Shown: piece by piece, positions 63,100-64,000 of the stretch
Layout: the number at the start of each line of letters is the position of its first letter
Position numbering within the stretch: position 1 is the stretch's first letter
Assembly: GCA_934792625.1 (NCBI GenBank)
Contig: CAKVON010000002.1
Coordinates: forward strand, 62,001 to 126,000
Reading direction: 5' to 3'
From: an uncultured Atopobiaceae bacterium
GTDB taxonomy: Bacteria; Actinomycetota; Coriobacteriia; Coriobacteriales; Atopobiaceae
DNA: 64,000 nt
Position numbers and translations under genes: made by a program
Notes under the pieces: generated by a model
Told to the model about the DNA's origin: nothing
Databases searched by the model: none
The model's input: the letters and a program-made list of their open reading frames with translations, nothing else

Positions 63100-64000
63100 G
63101 AGCGATCACCCACCAAGACGTTGGAGACACCGAGCGTGGGGCAGACGCCACAGCCGGTGCACGAGGTGCGGGTGCAGTCGGCGGTCGTCTGGCCAAGCAT
63201 GGCGCGACGCCACTCCCTCTCGAGGTAGCCCATGCTGACGCCGGGCGAGGTGTGTTCCCAGGGGAGGCGCACGCCGATCTCGTAGGGTGTGGAGGCGATT
63301 GCCTCGAGGTCCATCCCGACCTCCTCGGCGGCAGCCCGCCACTTGGAGTAGTCGAACTCGTCCTGCCAGGCGTCGAAGCGGCTGCCGTGGCGCCAGGCCG
63401 AGTAGATGAGCTCGAACGCGGCACGGCCGGAGCGAGACAGGACCGCCTCGACCTGAGAGGTCTCGGCATCGTGATACGCGATTCGCACGGCGCGGTCCGG
63501 GGCGGACGCGAGCAGCAGGCGCTGACGCTCGCGAACCTCGGCGAGCGGGAGCTGGCCCGCCCACTGGAACGGCGTGTAGGCCTTCGGGACGAAGACCGCG
63601 ACGGAGATGGAGACCGACACTCCCCCGCGCTGGCCCTTGGGGACGATGCCGCGCGCGATGTCGAGCACGTGGCCCGCGAGACGTGGAATGGCGACGATGT
63701 CCTCATCGGTCTCGGTCGGCAGTCCCATCATGAAGTAGAGCTTCATGCGCCGCCAGCCATTCTCGAAGGCGTTGGTCGCGGCCCTCTCGAGGTCGAGCTC
63801 GGTGACGTTCTTGTTGATGACGTCGCGAAGGCGCTGGGACCCCGCCTCCGGGGCGAAGGTGAGGCCTCCCTTCTTGCCGCCCGCGACCTCGAGCGCCATG
63901 TCGACGCCGAATGAGTCGAGTCGCTGCGAGGGGATCGACATGCGAACGCCGCGGTTGCGGACGCCCTCGTTGACCCGGTGGATCATCTCCGCGCAGCAGG
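63096..64000 (-). CDS. TIGR03960-type B12-binding-fold radical SAM protein, C-terminal part (cut by window edge)
   Basis: About 301 residues are visible and the gene enters from the right edge. They include GLTFAPEAGSQRLRDVINKN (radical SAM core), RRMKLYFMMGLPTETDEDI, AVFVPKAYTPFQWAGQ and a C-terminal cysteine cluster CTRTSCTGCGVC, which may hold a further Fe-S cluster. The start, the cobalamin-like domain and the CxxxCxxC motif are outside the window. Confidence 0.9.
   Translation of the reverse strand, partial: CCAEMIHRVNEGVRNRGVRMSIPSQRLDSFGVDMALEVAGGKKGGLTFAPEAGSQRLRDVINKNVTELDLERAATNAFENGWRRMKLYFMMGLPTETDEDIVAIPRLAGHVLDIARGIVPKGQRGGVSVSISVAVFVPKAYTPFQWAGQLPLAEVRERQRLLLASAPDRAVRIAYHDAETSQVEAVLSRSGRAAFELIYSAWRHGSRFDAWQDEFDYSKWRAAAEEVGMDLEAIASTPYEIGVRLPWEHTSPGVSMGYLEREWRRAMLGQTTADCTRTSCTGCGVCPTLGVSNVLVGDRS

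Overview
This is a dense chromosomal housekeeping region from a high-GC, probably anaerobic actinobacterium. Gene order and protein style point to the Coriobacteriia (Olsenella/Atopobium/Collinsella-like). The clues are an alpha2/beta2 glycyl-tRNA synthetase, pyruvate phosphate dikinase with its regulatory protein, folate-dependent TrmFO, the MEP isoprenoid pathway, BMP-type nucleoside uptake and Tat-like lipoprotein signals. The taxonomic call is inference. I see no phage, insertion sequence, CRISPR array or rRNA. Nearly all genes lie on the minus strand, so transcription runs from right to left. Plus-strand exceptions are ppk2, three tRNAs and a two-component system followed by dinB.

Layout, left to right. 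0-5 kb: start of a cysteine desulfurase, rpe, gpsA, plsY and der, then ppk2 on the plus strand. 5-11 kb: a four-gene BMP-type nucleoside ABC transporter and an orphan amino-acid-binding lipoprotein. 11-21 kb: a DUF512 radical SAM protein, ispH, plsC, cmk, a histidine phosphatase, rluB, scpB, scpA, an M50 protease, a small membrane protein, an ABC-F protein and a VOC protein. 21.4-21.8 kb: tRNA-Val(CAC), tRNA-Ala(GGC) and a CAU tRNA (probably Ile2), each followed by a hairpin. 21.9-40.5 kb: an FMN oxidase-like gene, then the superoperon proS, ispG, rseP, dxr, cdsA, uppS, frr, pyrH, tsf, rpsB, xerC-like, trmFO, dprA, comM, yraN, rnhB, rplS. 40.6-49.7 kb: a DUF6273-like protein, dgt, ppdK, ppsR, glyS, glyQ. 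49.8-52.3 kb: lepB, trmD, rimM, khpA, rpsP. 52.5-55.9 kb (plus strand): response regulator, histidine kinase, dinB. 55.9-64 kb: rsfS, yqeK, nadD, proA, proB, obgE, rpmA, rplU and two radical-SAM-linked genes, the last running off the right edge.

The genes cover phospholipid synthesis (gpsA, plsY, plsC, cdsA), isoprenoid and undecaprenyl synthesis (ispG, ispH, dxr, uppS), translation and ribosome assembly, chromosome segregation (scpAB, XerC-like), and DNA processing typical of competence loci (dprA, comM). Many neighbours are translationally coupled by 1-13 base overlaps.

The most unusual signal is a dispersed word. All twelve intergenic copies of GAGAAG that I could find have the form GAGAAG-N-R-C. 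The exact 9-mers GAGAAGTGC and GAGAAGAAC occur about 13 and 11 times in 64 kb, against about 0.5 each expected from uniform composition. Several copies abut stop codons or form inverted pairs, and the in-gene GAGAAGTGC copies mostly lie in one reading frame. This resembles the behaviour of DNA-uptake or chromosome-architecture words, but the function is unknown.
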